A stretch of DNA of 64,000 bases, from the NCBI GenBank assembly GCA_963691815.1, contig OY829646.1, positions 22,642,694 to 22,706,693 of the forward strand, given 5' to 3'. The translations under genes and the position numbers were made by a program. Positions 1 to 11,442 of this stretch are shown piece by piece. The stretch is from Echiichthys vipera. Taxonomy: Eukaryota; Chordata; Actinopteri; Perciformes; Trachinidae. The notes under the pieces are model-generated. The model made no database searches and was not told the origin of the DNA. It saw only the letters and a program-made list of their open reading frames with translations. Each line of letters opens with the position of its first letter. Position 1 is the first letter of the stretch.

Positions 1-3000
1 CTTTATGATCATTTTGCAGGATGAGGTTTGTGGTGAATCTGAATTATATTAAGTTATACTGAGGAATGCCCTTTTAATGTTTGTCTGCTGCATTTATATC
101 AATGACAGTACTTACGAAATTATCATAATTAATTATATTATTATTATTATTATTATTATAATAACAATAGAGACCATCTTGCAATGAGATCACACCGGCC
201 GCCATGCAAAATCAGATCAACCTTCTACCCCCTTACTGCCAGCGGCCTTTTTCGGACCACACCCATCAGTGAAATTGGCCTAAAATTTTTGAGTTTTGTG
301 ACTGTATGTTGCATATTTTAAAAGTTTTGTGACTATATGTTGAACGGTTATCGGGCCAGGGGCCTAAATTGAGGGGGCCAAGACGACTGAGACAATTAAT
401 GTAATAAGTAACAGGTGTGTTTTTTCCTGCTGTATCAAAATCAAATTATCTGCTGTGATAAAGCTAATTCTCACTGGCTGCTTATAATATATTTTTCTAC
501 CCAACTTACTGACATTGTTGAATACCCTGACACAAAAACTCAGTATATAATTTTTGTTTCAGTGAAAACAGGTCACAATAAGTGACACGGTTAAACAAAA
601 CCACACTGGTAGAGATGCAGATTGTGTCAGCAAATTTCTGCAGACTTTTATCAGGCTATCAGACGACTTCTTACTGAGCTCCAATTGCAAACAAGAAATA
701 GTATAATCTCCTGTTAAAGAGCAAACGTTATAATGAAAAGAAAGCAACTGTGAATGCTTAACATGTCAGGCACACAATGCTGTGCTAGAAACTAAACCTT
801 CAAGCCCATTCCCCAGTCTTGTTACACTTCCCAGTCCTATCACAGCCGTGAAAAGGAAGTGAGCTCTGATGGCACAGTTATGATCTTCCGTTGCGTCAGG
901 CGCAATGGACAAACAGAAGTCGATCGTAATTACTGCCTCACATAAACCTTTCTGAAACAACAGTGTCCCTTCCAGACTCCCTCTATTGGACATAGGCCTC
1001 TCAAATTGAAACATAATGCTGTCTAAACTACCCTTTGTGCCTTAGAATTTGTGCAAGTTAAACTGATTTGGGTTTAAGACAAGGAAATATAATTGGACAG
1101 CCTGATGTTTTCTACAACCTTTTGACAGAAAAGGCCCTGTTGTACTACCAGATTAAGGTGTCACACAATACACAACTCCCTTCAGGGGAAGGAGCCTCAC
1201 AGGCAGCAGGTATTAATGTCATTAACAACAACAAAAGGGTTAGCTTAGTTAGTACAAAACCTACAGCTACATATAACGGATGGTTATCCTGACATGTTTA
1301 GGCAGGATATCAGTCTTCATTGAGTTGCACCAGCAGTATATGAAATAATTGAGTGAGTCAATATTAACTTAAATAAGAAAATTCTGTTTCTTTTCTTGTT
1401 TTTTTTACTACCATTAGTTTAACTTTTCCATGGGAGTCCTAATACAAATTACAAACTAGGTACGCGATACTTACTTTTTTCTCCCGATACCAAATCTTTC
1501 TTCTTTTTTTCTCAGCATTTTGAATAGAGCTCCTTTAACGTCCGTATCTGTGCTGATAAACAATTCATGTATTGAATCCGTGCATTCAAGGCTGGATAAC
1601 CATCACCTCCCACAGGCAAACGCTTCATGCTCACCATTTGGAAATTTGTTTCTGGTAATCCAATTACGCTAATTTGTTTGATGCTACTGTATGCTCCACT
1701 AGCATAATAAACTGTGAAGATTCCCAGCCAAGGGTTGAATCAAGGCCAACTGGACTTGGTTGAATCTCTCTTGGATAACATAATAAACAGCTGCAATAGT
1801 GTCTGAAAACATCAACCTGTGTTGAACCTCAGCATTCACACCATGACTTCAAGTCATGTTACTATTTGGGTAAATGAAATATTTTGCATGATTGTACTTT
1901 AAATTATATTCATTCATTCATTTTTATTCACAGATGCCCGATACTACTGTTGAATGAACCGTATACTTTGCCATTTGAATGAAGGCTTGACATAAACATT
2001 TAGCCTTGTAAAAAAAACAACAACAAAGTAACACAGATATAAATGTACTTAATATTATTTATCAACAAATAACAAAGTGTACATTAGCAGCAAAAATAAA
2101 TAAAATAACACTTCCATGTAAAGTGTACTGCAGACAGATATTTTAAAATGTAATAGAAAATATAGAAACTGCCTGAAACCCAACAAACAATGTCTTAATT
2201 AACTTGCTGTGCATGATATTTATAAAAAAGAAATGACTGGATTGGCCTCATTCATATATCTGATATCTGATCCAGCTAATTTGTCGATATCGGACCGGTG
2301 AATCTCTATTTGCATTTCTGTTTCATTCTGAATTTTGATACTGTGGCATATCTTTTCTTGTCTGTAACTTATTGTTATTTCTGATTGTTTTTTTGTTTTT
2401 TGGTGAGGAATCTTTTGGAGAGAGAGATTAATAATCTCAATGAGGCTTTCCTATTTTAATCAAGTTCTAATCAGACTGAAACTACCGTAATATCTGTTTG
2501 CATTTTCTCCTGCACTGGGATTTAAGTAGCTGTGTTTGCCAGGCCAAGTAGGCCATTACCACACAAGCAGACCAAACAAAAAGCAGCTTTAATCATTTGT
2601 CAGGGAGAAGTGGAAGACCCACCCCTGGGCAGCTGTCCAACACAGAGGCCAGCAGCTCCTTGGGAAAACACGGATATGGGCATACCGTTACTATAAACTT
2701 AAAAGGGCGCAGCACAATAATAGTGATGTGCAATTCAACATAAAACCATATATTTAGATATAAGGGTACCGTGTGTTCAGTCCTGTGGCTGCCAAAGCTA
2801 GTAAAGTATCTGCCCATTAAAATACCTTGTGAGGGTCTTATCTTGTTAAAAAAACAAAACCCTTAAATCGATTAACCGAGACGCATTAAAAACAAATGTA
2901 ATGCCCATCAGCTGGTCCTCATGTGGCTGTCACTGGTAGTCAGGCGGCCTGTTAGGCAAGAAATAACCACACTTTACCAAGATACAGCCAAGAGGAAACA

Positions 3001-3302
3001 TTTCAGCCACCATATGGATCCAGACGTGAGAATAACTGTCTCCTCGCAGTGGAGTTGGTGTGTGACATTACTGAGCAAGTGTCAAAGAATAAGAAGATAA
3101 AGCAGGTGTTACCATGTTCACCAACGCCGGCTGTGGACAGACTTCTGAGAGTGAGCAGCCACTGTGTCTGCTACAAATGCAGATAACATGGCGAATTTAA
3201 GTTACTGGAAAACTTTTCCCCCCTCGCTAAAGCTCCTGACAGATGCTACAGACGGGTTTCTTTAACTTGACATTTCCTGAAAACACTTTAAAGGTTACTC
3301 AC
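1..3302. other. Non-coding stretch, probably an intron
   Basis: I see no convincing coding exon here on either strand. The DNA is AT-rich, with an ATT trinucleotide run near 140-160 and several A/T homopolymers. If the donor-like site at 3303 is real, this is the first intron of the minus-strand gene that starts to the right. No RAB27A coding exon was recognised in it, so that gene's body would lie beyond the left edge. Confidence 0.4.
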
Positions 3303-3650
3303 CAGCCGCGGGGCGTTGCTGCTGCGCACTGACCGAGTCCTGGAGTCCGAGAGGGGAGTTAGTTACTAAGTGACCGTTTCTGACTTTACCGAGGGTTAAT
3401 AAATGTTACTTTCTCCGTCGCCTCTGGGCCATTAGTTGACATGAGACCAGCTTCATAAAACACTGAACACCTCCTTTACTTTCCGTGGTAGTTGAGAAAC
3501 AGCTCCTCCTCACGGAGCCTGCGGCGGTTTCACTACTCACGGGCTAACTGTTAGCTACGGGCTAAGCTAAATGCAGAAGGGGCGGCACCAGCCGCCGGCC
3601 GTTACTGCCATGGCAACCGCTGCACCCCAGGGGGCGGAACATACATTAAA
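3303..3650 (-). promoter_or_regulatory. GC-rich promoter and putative noncoding first exon of a minus-strand gene (RAB27A by synteny)
   Basis: An isolated GC-rich stretch sits inside AT-rich DNA. Read on the minus strand it ends at 3303 in a strong donor, GCGGCTG|GTGAGTAA. That is the usual look of a noncoding first exon next to a promoter. In mammals RAB27A is the minus-strand neighbour next to PIGBOS1, so RAB27A is the natural candidate. This rests on gene order only: no coding sequence supports it, and the transcription start is unknown. Confidence 0.35.
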
Positions 3651-3929
3651 CTACATTTTAGACCTCCATAACACCGTTTATCCTAGTCAAACTCACTTCT
3701 TACGAGTCAAAAAGGACATTTCAGGTATTCACAATGACATTCTTCCCATCTACAACTGTCATGATGTCTCTTTTTTCATTCACGTGCATTGGGCTTTCAA
3801 TTTTACATTTCCAAAATTACGTTTTACATATCTATAATGAACATACGGATCTGTAATGTCAATCTTCCTAGTAAAGGCTCCCAATTCAGATATCTACAAT
3901 CCAATTGTTACCAGTCACTATTACTTTAA

Positions 3930-4470
3930 CCTGACAGCTAGTTAACAGCAAGCTAGTTTTACTAAAAGTAGTAATATCAGTGTAGAAATACTTTGTAAGT
4001 AAAAGCCCTTCAATTAATTTTTTTTTTTTTACAAAAGAACAAAAATTTGAGCATAAAAAAGTACCAACAGTGCTCATATGCAGTATGGCTTATTTCTGAG
4101 TAAAATACATTATTGTTATTGATGCATTCATGCGTGCATTGTTTTAATGTTGCAGCTGGTAAAGATGGGGGTAATTTCAATTACTTTATGTATTGTCAGA
4201 CAGCTTAATCTCTAATAATACAATATACCTCATCAGTTGATATATATATTCTGTATGAATTATCTAATCCGCAACATAACTAGGAGGCCCACCATTAAAG
4301 TTATCATATAAATGTAGCTGAGAAAAAAAACGAAAAAGTAGCATGAAATATAAAATACAAGCACCTCAAAATTGTACTTAAGTACTATACTTGAGTAAAT
4401 GGACTTTCCACTACTAGTAACCAGTGGTGCAAAGTAGGCTGCATTTACTGGCAGTACTTTCTACTGCCCT
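3930..4470. repeat. Dispersed teleost repeat (short non-autonomous DNA transposon type), copy 1
   Basis: The segment runs from an 'ACTAAAAGTAGTAATA' motif, through 'TAATGTTGCAGCTGGTAAAG' and 'CAGCTTAATCT', to 'TACTTAAGTACTATACTTGA'. The same ordered blocks occur at about 11860-12310 in PIGB intron 2, so this is a dispersed repeat. Runs of 'AAGTACTT...CTTGAGTAAA' at the ends are typical of a very common teleost hAT-like short element. The family name is from memory and unverified. Confidence 0.55.
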
Positions 4471-4886
4471 CTACTGAAATTCTTCTAGGCCTCTGCACTT
4501 GGTGATAAAAATACTTTGTCTCTCACTAGAGAAGCTTTACAGCACTTTTAGTCTTTCTTTCTATCCCAATTTGCTATATTTGTTTCACAAAGCCAATGTG
4601 TTACAGCTTTTATCCATTTTATTATTCTATAAATTTCATTTTACACCGAGCATTATAAGGCAGCAAGTTTTATATGAAGAAAATTATTTTCTTTAAAACT
4701 CCTGTACTTCCCTTCGTAAGCTTGGACAATGAAAACACATGTATAATGAATCTTTGATGTTCATCATTTTGAAACAGATGTTATTCAATTAACAATCATA
4801 CAAAGAGCCCCAAAGAAACATGGATGTATCCAGGCTGGTTCAGTCCTGCATCCTCTGGGAGTATTTCCTGGGAGTGATTGATTATT

Positions 4887-5045
4887 TCAGTCCGTTTTGT
4901 TCTCTTTCTTTGGCACATCCTGGTTTTGTTGTCCTGAGGCCTTCAACTGCGGGTCAAAATAAGGTCTGTAGATATAAACACCGCCGGTGACTCCGAGCAC
5001 TGTGGCTAAGGCGAGCTGTGAGAAAGGTACTCTTCTTCGAAACAT
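4887..5045 (-). CDS. pigbos1: PIGBOS1, mitochondrial outer-membrane microprotein (52 aa)
   Basis: A complete 52-codon ORF that begins MFRRRVPFSQLALATVLG and ends KKENKTD. A basic start (RRR) is followed by one hydrophobic helix at about residues 9-26 with the segment GGVYIYRP, then a short hydrophilic tail. Human PIGBOS1 (54 aa) has the same layout and a closely similar N-terminal half (MFRR, ATVLG, GGVYI). In mammals this microprotein sits in the mitochondrial outer membrane, contacts the ER protein CLCC1 and tunes the unfolded-protein response. A good acceptor (CTTCTTTCAG|GATC, exon end at 5096) lies 51 bp upstream of the ATG, so the coding exon is preceded by a noncoding one. The position and divergent orientation relative to PIGB match mammals. 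Confidence 0.9.
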   Translation of the reverse strand: MFRRRVPFSQLALATVLGVTGGVYIYRPYFDPQLKASGQQNQDVPKKENKTD

Positions 5046-5639
5046 GACTTCTTTTAATATGAAATCTCAATGTTGAGGTTGAGACACAAGATGATCCTGA
5101 AAGAAGAGTAAAGTGGTGTTACCCAGGTAAGTCTCTATGAATTATTATCCTTTATTTATCATTTTGCATCTCCTGTGCTCTGTTGAATGTTACATGCTCT
5201 TGCAAAATGTTAAGCATAACTTACAGCAGATGTTGTTAGCTACTCTGCATACAGCTCAAGGTAGCTGCTGTTTGTTGGCTACGCAGGACCAATGCCACTG
5301 TTTGAATAGCACACCCAGCGCTACATAGCACTTCTGTATAAATTGTGTGTTTGACGTACTATCATCCTCAGAGAAACGGATGGTTCATTCATTAAGATGA
5401 GTCCAAATTTCCAAATGAACACTTGAAGATGAGGCTGAATAGTGAAGGGTGGCCCCTCACCTTCAGATATATCTGACATCATTATTAAAAGTCTACACCT
5501 GTGTATATCTATATAAACTAAATGAAGGTCTTTATGTTTAATCAATTAGTACTGAATACCGTCATAATTACACCTCATTAGCATATGGACACAGAAGTAC
5601 AGAAATAAATAACGGTAGGCGAACAAAAATGTAAAAATA

Positions 5640-6180
5640 TATATAAAGCATTTATTTAATATTCTATTTATACATTTATTACAGCATTTCTTTGTTCTGT
5701 TATTTAGTTATTTCTTTATACATTTATTTATTAATATATATATTAAGTAATTTAATTATTTATTTCTGTATTTATTTATTCATTTAATTATTTACATATT
5801 TATTTGTTCGTTTGGTTAGATATGTATTTATACATGTATTTGTTCTGTTATTGAGTTATACATGTATTTATTTATTCATTGAATTATTTATTTCTGTATT
5901 TATTTACTCGTCCCTGTATTTATCTATATATTTATGTATTTATTCATTTAATTATTTATCTCTATTTATGTATACATTTATTTATTCCTGCATTTATTTA
6001 CTTATCCCTGTATTTTTTATACATTATGTATTTATTCATTGAATTATTTATCTCTGCATTTATTTACTTATCATTGTATTTATTTATATATTTATATTAT
6101 TCATTAATTTAATAATTTATTTCTGTATTTATTTATTTATGTATCCCTTTATCTATTTATACATTAATTAATTCATTGAG
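5640..6180. repeat. AT-rich low-complexity repeat (TATT/ATTT-based, degenerate)
   Basis: About 540 bp of imperfect tandem DNA built from TTTATTTATTCATT-like units with periodic 'CCCTGTATTTAT' and 'CTGCATTTATTTACTTA' interruptions. It reads through as Tyr/Ile/Leu/Phe-rich open frames in two plus-strand frames (for example around 5812-6112). These are by-products of base composition, not genes. Confidence 0.8.
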
Positions 6181-6355
6181 ACTTAAGTCATGTTTAGTCC
6201 TTCATATTTTCACGCGTCTTATTCTGAAAAACCCAGAGCAGACACTCGGACACAGCGTCTGCAGCTTGACAGTTTCTCGGCCGTTTAGCTGAATTAAACT
6301 CAAACACTTCAGTTTAGCTGCTTTACAGGAGCTTCTCTAATAATGATGAACTCAC

Positions 6356-6510
6356 CGGGGCAGAGGTTTGTGCTCAGTGAGGCCGATCAGCGGACACAGA
6401 GGCAGAAACACAGGTCGGAGCTACAAGGACGCCAAAGAGCGTCGATAAGTGCAGCCGGAAGGCGTTCTTCTTCTACGCTTCTGAGTTCTGGCAATTGCAG
6501 CATGAATTGC
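6356..6510 (-). other. pigbos1: Putative noncoding first exon of PIGBOS1
   Basis: On the minus strand a GC-rich block ends in a strong donor, CTGCCCCG|GTGAGTTC, at 6356/6355. It could splice to the acceptor at 5096 upstream of the PIGBOS1 start codon, giving an intron of about 1.26 kb that contains the AT-rich low-complexity block. The 5' limit is a guess, set just before the CTCF-like site at 6512. Transcript evidence would be needed to confirm it. Confidence 0.4.
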
Positions 6511-6511
6511 A

Positions 6512-6527
6512 GTCCGCCACCTGGTGG
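6512..6527 (-). promoter_or_regulatory. CTCF-like motif
   Basis: The minus strand reads CCACCAGGTGGCGGAC. This fits the CTCF core CCASYAGRKGGCRS at every position, next to the putative PIGBOS1 first exon. It is a match by eye only; a CTCF site could mark the boundary of the PIGBOS1 promoter. Confidence 0.35.
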
Positions 6528-6619
6528 AGCGCGCGGAGACACGCTTCCTGCTCTTCAGAGAGGTCACAGAAACGCTTATGTATCCAGGGAACAAGTAACA
6601 AGGGATGAAAGGGAACGAT

Positions 6620-7544
6620 AGAAACGAAAATACTAATGGAGAGTTAAAAATAATACTCTTACAAAGTCACATTTTAAGATGGTGTGTCAAAATTTGGACT
6701 TGCTTCCGATTTATTTTTTTTGTGATCGAATTTTGAATTTCCTTTTATAACAGTCAAAATTACAACAATCATGAAAAGCATAAAAATACAGACAAAAAAA
6801 TCATTACAGACAAAAAATAAGAAGACAATGAAGTGAAACATGAACCCTGTGGCGTCCTCTCCCTCCCCACCTCTTGGGTCTGTATTATAGATAAATACTG
6901 AATATGCAGGGAAAGCAGATTCAAGCTTCCAGAGAAAAATAAATAGGATAGCACCAAGCCCCAACCACACGACTTCCTGGTTGATCCAATACGGAAGTGC
7001 TAAAAACTGCAGTTCTCCGAGTGTTTCCAGATTTCACAATAGAGCAGTTTCTCATTGACTCCCATGATAAAAAACAGGTTTTTAAACAGGTTTTTCACAG
7101 CCAAATGAAACCTGTTTAAGGCCTGGTATAAAAAAACATTCTAGTCTGTATGTTTAGTTCATATCTCCACGAAAACACTGAGGGGGGTGAAGTTTTTGGT
7201 CCAGGCTATTTTTATATTTTATATAATAATAACAGTAATAATTAGGGGCGTAGCCTCTTGAGTGACAGCTAGCCCCTGGCCCTCACTTCTCCTCAGAGGT
7301 AAACGTGAGCCAGACGGACGTATCTCCCTCCTCCCTCATTCAGGAGCAGCAGAGCAGGAGAGCACGGCACAGTTACACCCAGAACAGCACAAACTTCTCC
7401 CCAAAATGATTTTACACCCTTGCATTCCCAATACATATGCATGAAGGAACAAGCAAAACCCTCTGTGCACAATGTGAAGTTTGGGGATAACAGTTGTTTC
7501 ATTAGATAAGCCTTTCTTGGAGTCACGTGACTTTAAACAATACG

Positions 7545-7545
<1 letters not shown>
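6620..7545. other. Intergenic DNA between PIGBOS1 and the transposon
   Basis: No gene is supported. The short open frames here have no recognisable domains. The only notable structure is the TA microsatellite at the right-hand end. Confidence 0.4.

Positions 7546-7584
<39 letters not shown>
7546..7584. repeat. (TA)n microsatellite
   Basis: About 39 bp of uninterrupted TA dinucleotides directly abut the left inverted repeat of the transposon-like element. A shorter TATATATATA tract abuts its right end at about 10906-10916, which suggests insertion into a TA tract. Confidence 0.9.
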
Positions 7585-7586
<2 letters not shown>

Positions 7587-10500
7587 GTGGATGACGTGAC
7601 ATGGCAATTTTGCTGTCTTCAGTGTCAAACGTGAATGAAAGAAAAAAATATTTGTAAAAAACCTTCTCAATCTTGTGCAGAACATTATGCTTTATGTGAA
7701 CATACTCAACAGTAAAACAGTTCATCACTCTTTTTTTCAAAATCTTCAACCAAACACAACAAAAGTCATATGGTGTGACTGTCCGGCACTTGTTTCTCAA
7801 AGTCAGAACTTGAATAAAAGTAAGAAAAATAAATGCAAAAATTATTTTAAAAAATGCAAAAAAATAATACACATGTCTATTTGTGAGCCGACTCGTTTCA
7901 AAGTCCAAGCATAATGTTTTGAGTCAGTCATAATTAAAAAGATTTTGTCCCAAAAACCAAAATCACATGGTGTGACACTATTTTGGGATATTTTAACGGG
8001 CAATTGCTTTGACACCCTTGGGAAGGAGAGGACCTTCTTCAGCAAAGTTACACACACTAGCAATCTATTGCTAGTACTGTACAACCTGAGGTGAGTCATC
8101 ATTTTTATATTTACAATAAATCAGATCTTGTTGGCACTCTGACAAAAGTCCCACTTCGAGATGTCTTTTGGTGTGACACATTTTTCATAAAAACGTGAAA
8201 GAAATGTTACTATTTTGTCATAATTACATGTAAATCTATGCTGCTTTCTAATAACTAGCATGTTGTCTGTATGCTAATGTATAGCTACAAGACTCAAGGT
8301 TGTGCTAAGTGCAGAAAACGTCATATAGTGTGACACTTCATCATATGGTGTGACATGTCTGCTTATTACACCACATGGTATGAATTGTAATTTCCTGCAG
8401 AATAACAATAAATAACAAAGTCCAATGTATGTTTTGTCATTGTAAACATGTATTTAAGTCCATCATCACACCAAATTATATATAAAATAATTATATTATA
8501 TTATAAAATTATCCACAATCGAAGAAGAAGAAAAGGGGGACAGTAGGAGAGCTAACTAGTGTGTTCAACCAGAGGCTCAATGCAATTGGGAGTCATCAGT
8601 TAAACTGGCTTCATCAGGTGAAACAGTTCAGACACATCAAGGAGAACATCCATCCCAATGAAATGGTTTTACATATAGACTTTTCAGAGAACTATGCGTG
8701 TAAACTCAACACTGAGATTCAGGCCTTTCATTTCGGTGGCAATAGGCAGCAGGCAACAATGCATACTGGAGTTGCCTACTCAGTCAGTAGCTCCCAGTGC
8801 TATGCCACCATTTCCAAGTCCTTGCGTCATGATGAGCGTGCTGTGTGGGCACACATCAATCCAGTTATTGATGATTTCCGAAGAAAACATGAAAATGCAA
8901 TCGACACCCAGCATGTCCTCAGTGATGGGCCAGCCACCCAGTACCGAAATCGATCAAACTGCTTCCTCATGAGCAGCGTTCCCATGGGAAGGGTGCACCT
9001 GATGGTGTGGGAGGAGTGCTGAAGCGTAAGGCAGACATGTATGTCCTTGGAGGCAGTGACCTACAAACACAGAGAGATCTGTATGAGTATTTACAAAAGT
9101 CCTCTGAAAAAGTCACCATCATGTGGATTGAAGAAGAGCAGATCTCCACCATGGATGAAATGCTCCCTCCTTCAGTGCGCCAAGTGACTGGAATCAGCAG
9201 TACACACCAAGTTCTGTCTTTTGCTCCAGGAGAGATATTTTACAGAGATCTTAGTTGTTTCTGCCAGCATCCAGGGATGTGCACTTGTCACAAGCTGCAC
9301 CAGCTTGAGTTTGACCATGTATCCCCTGGTGAGGTGCCAGGTGACAAGACAAGTGATGAGTAAGTATTATGACTTTAAATTATTTACATTTTACAATAAA
9401 TAAATAAATAAATAAATCTCTTCCTTTGACTTTGAAGTGGTGGCTCATCTGCTGAAGTGCCCTCTGTCCAACCCAGCTGGCCCACTACAGATGCCCAAGC
9501 CCAGTAAGTATAACATATTTAGCTAACTTTAGGACCTGCTGGTGATAACATTTCACTGCCAGTCCAGTCAGTACAAACCCTACATATTTGTAAATTGTGC
9601 AAACCAAATTTAATGGAGTAGAAGCTAGTTATTGCAGTCACTGCAGACAATCGTGTCAATAACATATAACTCTCTCCTTTTGAAGCTCTTCTACTCAGGT
9701 GCTGTATGCAAGTGCCCAACCAAGTGCATCAATTGGAGAGGCCCAAGCTGAAGATATAGACACCACTTCAGATGAAGAATACACCAAGGACAGTTTGTCT
9801 TACTTAAGTATGAGGGAAAACCATATGTGGGGCAAATTGTTGACATCAGTATGGAGGGGCTGCAGGTAAACTGCATGAAACATCTTGGAGACAAAAATGG
9901 TTTTGTCTGGCCAAATAGGCGAGACTGCATTTACTACCAAGATCAGGAAGTTGTTGGTGGCATATCACGACCTCAGCAAGGCAGTCGGTTTGCTACTCTC
10001 TCCAAATTTGACTGGCTTATGTACAATGAAGTCTAGATTAATTGAATTATCAATGGATCCACCCAGCTGCCCTGTATGTTCACAGTTCATATGATGTGAA
10101 AAAATGTGTTTGTTTTACTTATATTGATACATATTGCAGACCTGTTTTAAATTGAAATGAAATAACATTTGATACACAAATATATGTTCATATGGTTAAT
10201 ATTGTTAAATATCAAATAATCAACATTTTTTTAATATTAATTAAAATATTACCTTCCAGCATTTAAGAGTGGTTAAATGTTTCCTGCCATATTAGTGATC
10301 AGAACTCACCAATGAGTAGGATTATTTCATGGTTTGCATTGACACATGGCGACATTATCATATGGTGTGACACTATATCATTTGGTGTGACATTACAAAT
10401 TGTGAAAATAACAAACCTTCATTAATGATAAAACTTGAAAATGTTCATGGAATACATGGAAAATAGTGTCAGCAAGAGTCACAAATATTTTCATAATTTT

Positions 10501-10905
10501 ATAGCAAGGTTTGTCACAATAAATAGAAAATATGTTTAAAGATTGACGGCATAGGTCTCACATTGAGCAATGATTTAGAAAATAATACACAAGTTTTATT
10601 AATTTTCACAAAACTATAATGGATTACAGTTTAGTTATGATAAATGACTTTGATGAAGTGAGTAACTTAAGAAAGGTATACCCCATATTCAGTTTATATA
10701 CAATTACTTTCATGTCACACCATATGACGATTTTAGGCACTATTACAACAAATTGTTACATAAATTGTGATTCCAATTGAAAATCTAAAAACAACATATG
10801 TTTCTATAAAGATTGGAGTTAGTAGAACAAAAGTCAATAATTTCTATGCCTGTTATTTCACATTTTTGAAAAAAAACTTTTTTGTGGTATATATGTCACT
10901 CACCC
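7585..10905 (+). mobile_element. DNA-transposon-like element with short TIRs and internal motif array
   Basis: The left end reads GGGTGGATGACGTGACA and the reverse complement of the right end reads GGGTGAGTGACATATA. Both are flanked outside by TATATA. Between them lie a broken transposase-like gene (8522-10036) and about nine copies of TCATATGGTGTGACA or close variants: 7766, 7963, 8164, 8321, 8341, 8370 (weak), 10358, 10378, and an inverted one at 10713, plus a weak one at 10087. The copies flank the gene on both sides, as subterminal transposase-binding repeats do. The superfamily is not identified; a TA-type target is inferred from the flanks. A length of 3.3 kb suits an autonomous or recently autonomous element. 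Confidence 0.6.
8522..10036 (+). pseudogene. Broken, spliced transposase-like gene inside the element
   Basis: The first block (about 8522-8960) encodes VLHIDFSENYACKLNTE, HFGGNRQQ and VLSDGPATQYRNR, an acidic-residue-rich core (D-F-S-E-N-Y; S-D-G-P) that I recall from many uncharacterised fish proteins. The frame then jumps near 8960-8983 into HGKGAPDGVGGVLKRKAD. The sequence usually found between these two motifs appears to be missing, so this looks like an internal deletion with a frameshift. The second block runs to a good donor at 9359/9360 (GA|GTAAGTATT). It can be joined to about 9437-9504 and then, from 9686, to a block that again changes frame near 9790 before VGQIVDISMEGLQ and ends at 10036. 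Two frame breaks mean no full product from this copy. The function (transposase or domesticated relative) is inferred. Confidence 0.55.
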
Positions 10906-11133
10906 ATATATATATACTGTAGGCAGATAATATCCCCAAAACACATATAACAACAATATAATAAATACGATACGGTAAGACAAGCGACACCGACAACACA
11001 AAGATTATTCAAAGAAAGAAAGAGTTAATAATAAAAAAAGGAAGAAAAAGGGAAAATAAAAAAATACATACTAAATAAAATAAAGTTGTGGGATCCTTTG
11101 TGTAGAACCTTTATTTTGAAGTAAGGAAGCAAC

Positions 11134-11300
11134 GTTCCTCCGGAAGTAAGTGTAAGTGCGCAAGCGCAGTGAGGAGCTGCGCTTGTGTCACTTCTTCTGC
11201 GCTACTGTGAAGTAAATGTGAAGTTAGTATGAAGTTAATGTGACTAAAGTGGTTTAGTTGAAGATGTAGAAGTGTAATAGTGTCGGTAAACACACGGACG
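11134..11300 (+). promoter_or_regulatory. pigb: PIGB promoter with ETS and NRF1-like sites
   Basis: Upstream of the PIGB start codon lie CCGGAAGT (11140-11147, the ETS/GABP core) and TGCGCAAGCGCA (11157-11168, one base off the NRF1 palindrome TGCGCATGCGCA). This pair is typical of TATA-less housekeeping promoters. The stretch is GC-rich compared with the DNA to its left. Confidence 0.55.
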
Positions 11301-11442
11301 CAGTGCGCAGGTAGTTCACCCCTGAACAGCGGATGTGCTCGGGCTCATTCCCCGTGTTTAAAGTGTGAGTTGCAGAGTTTCCTCGGCCCCTGAGCTGCAG
11401 CCTGACAGGTGTTCATGTTGGGATGAGAGGCAGCATGTCCTG

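Noticed and set aside
7336..7908. Minus-strand open frame of 190 codons across the TA repeat
   Set aside because: It contains a (Ile-Tyr)n stretch from the microsatellite and spans the edge of the transposon; no domain.
7766..8384. The TCATATGGTGTGACA copies as a CRISPR array
   Set aside because: Irregular spacing (20 to about 200 bp), motif variation, an inverted copy, and a eukaryotic genome.
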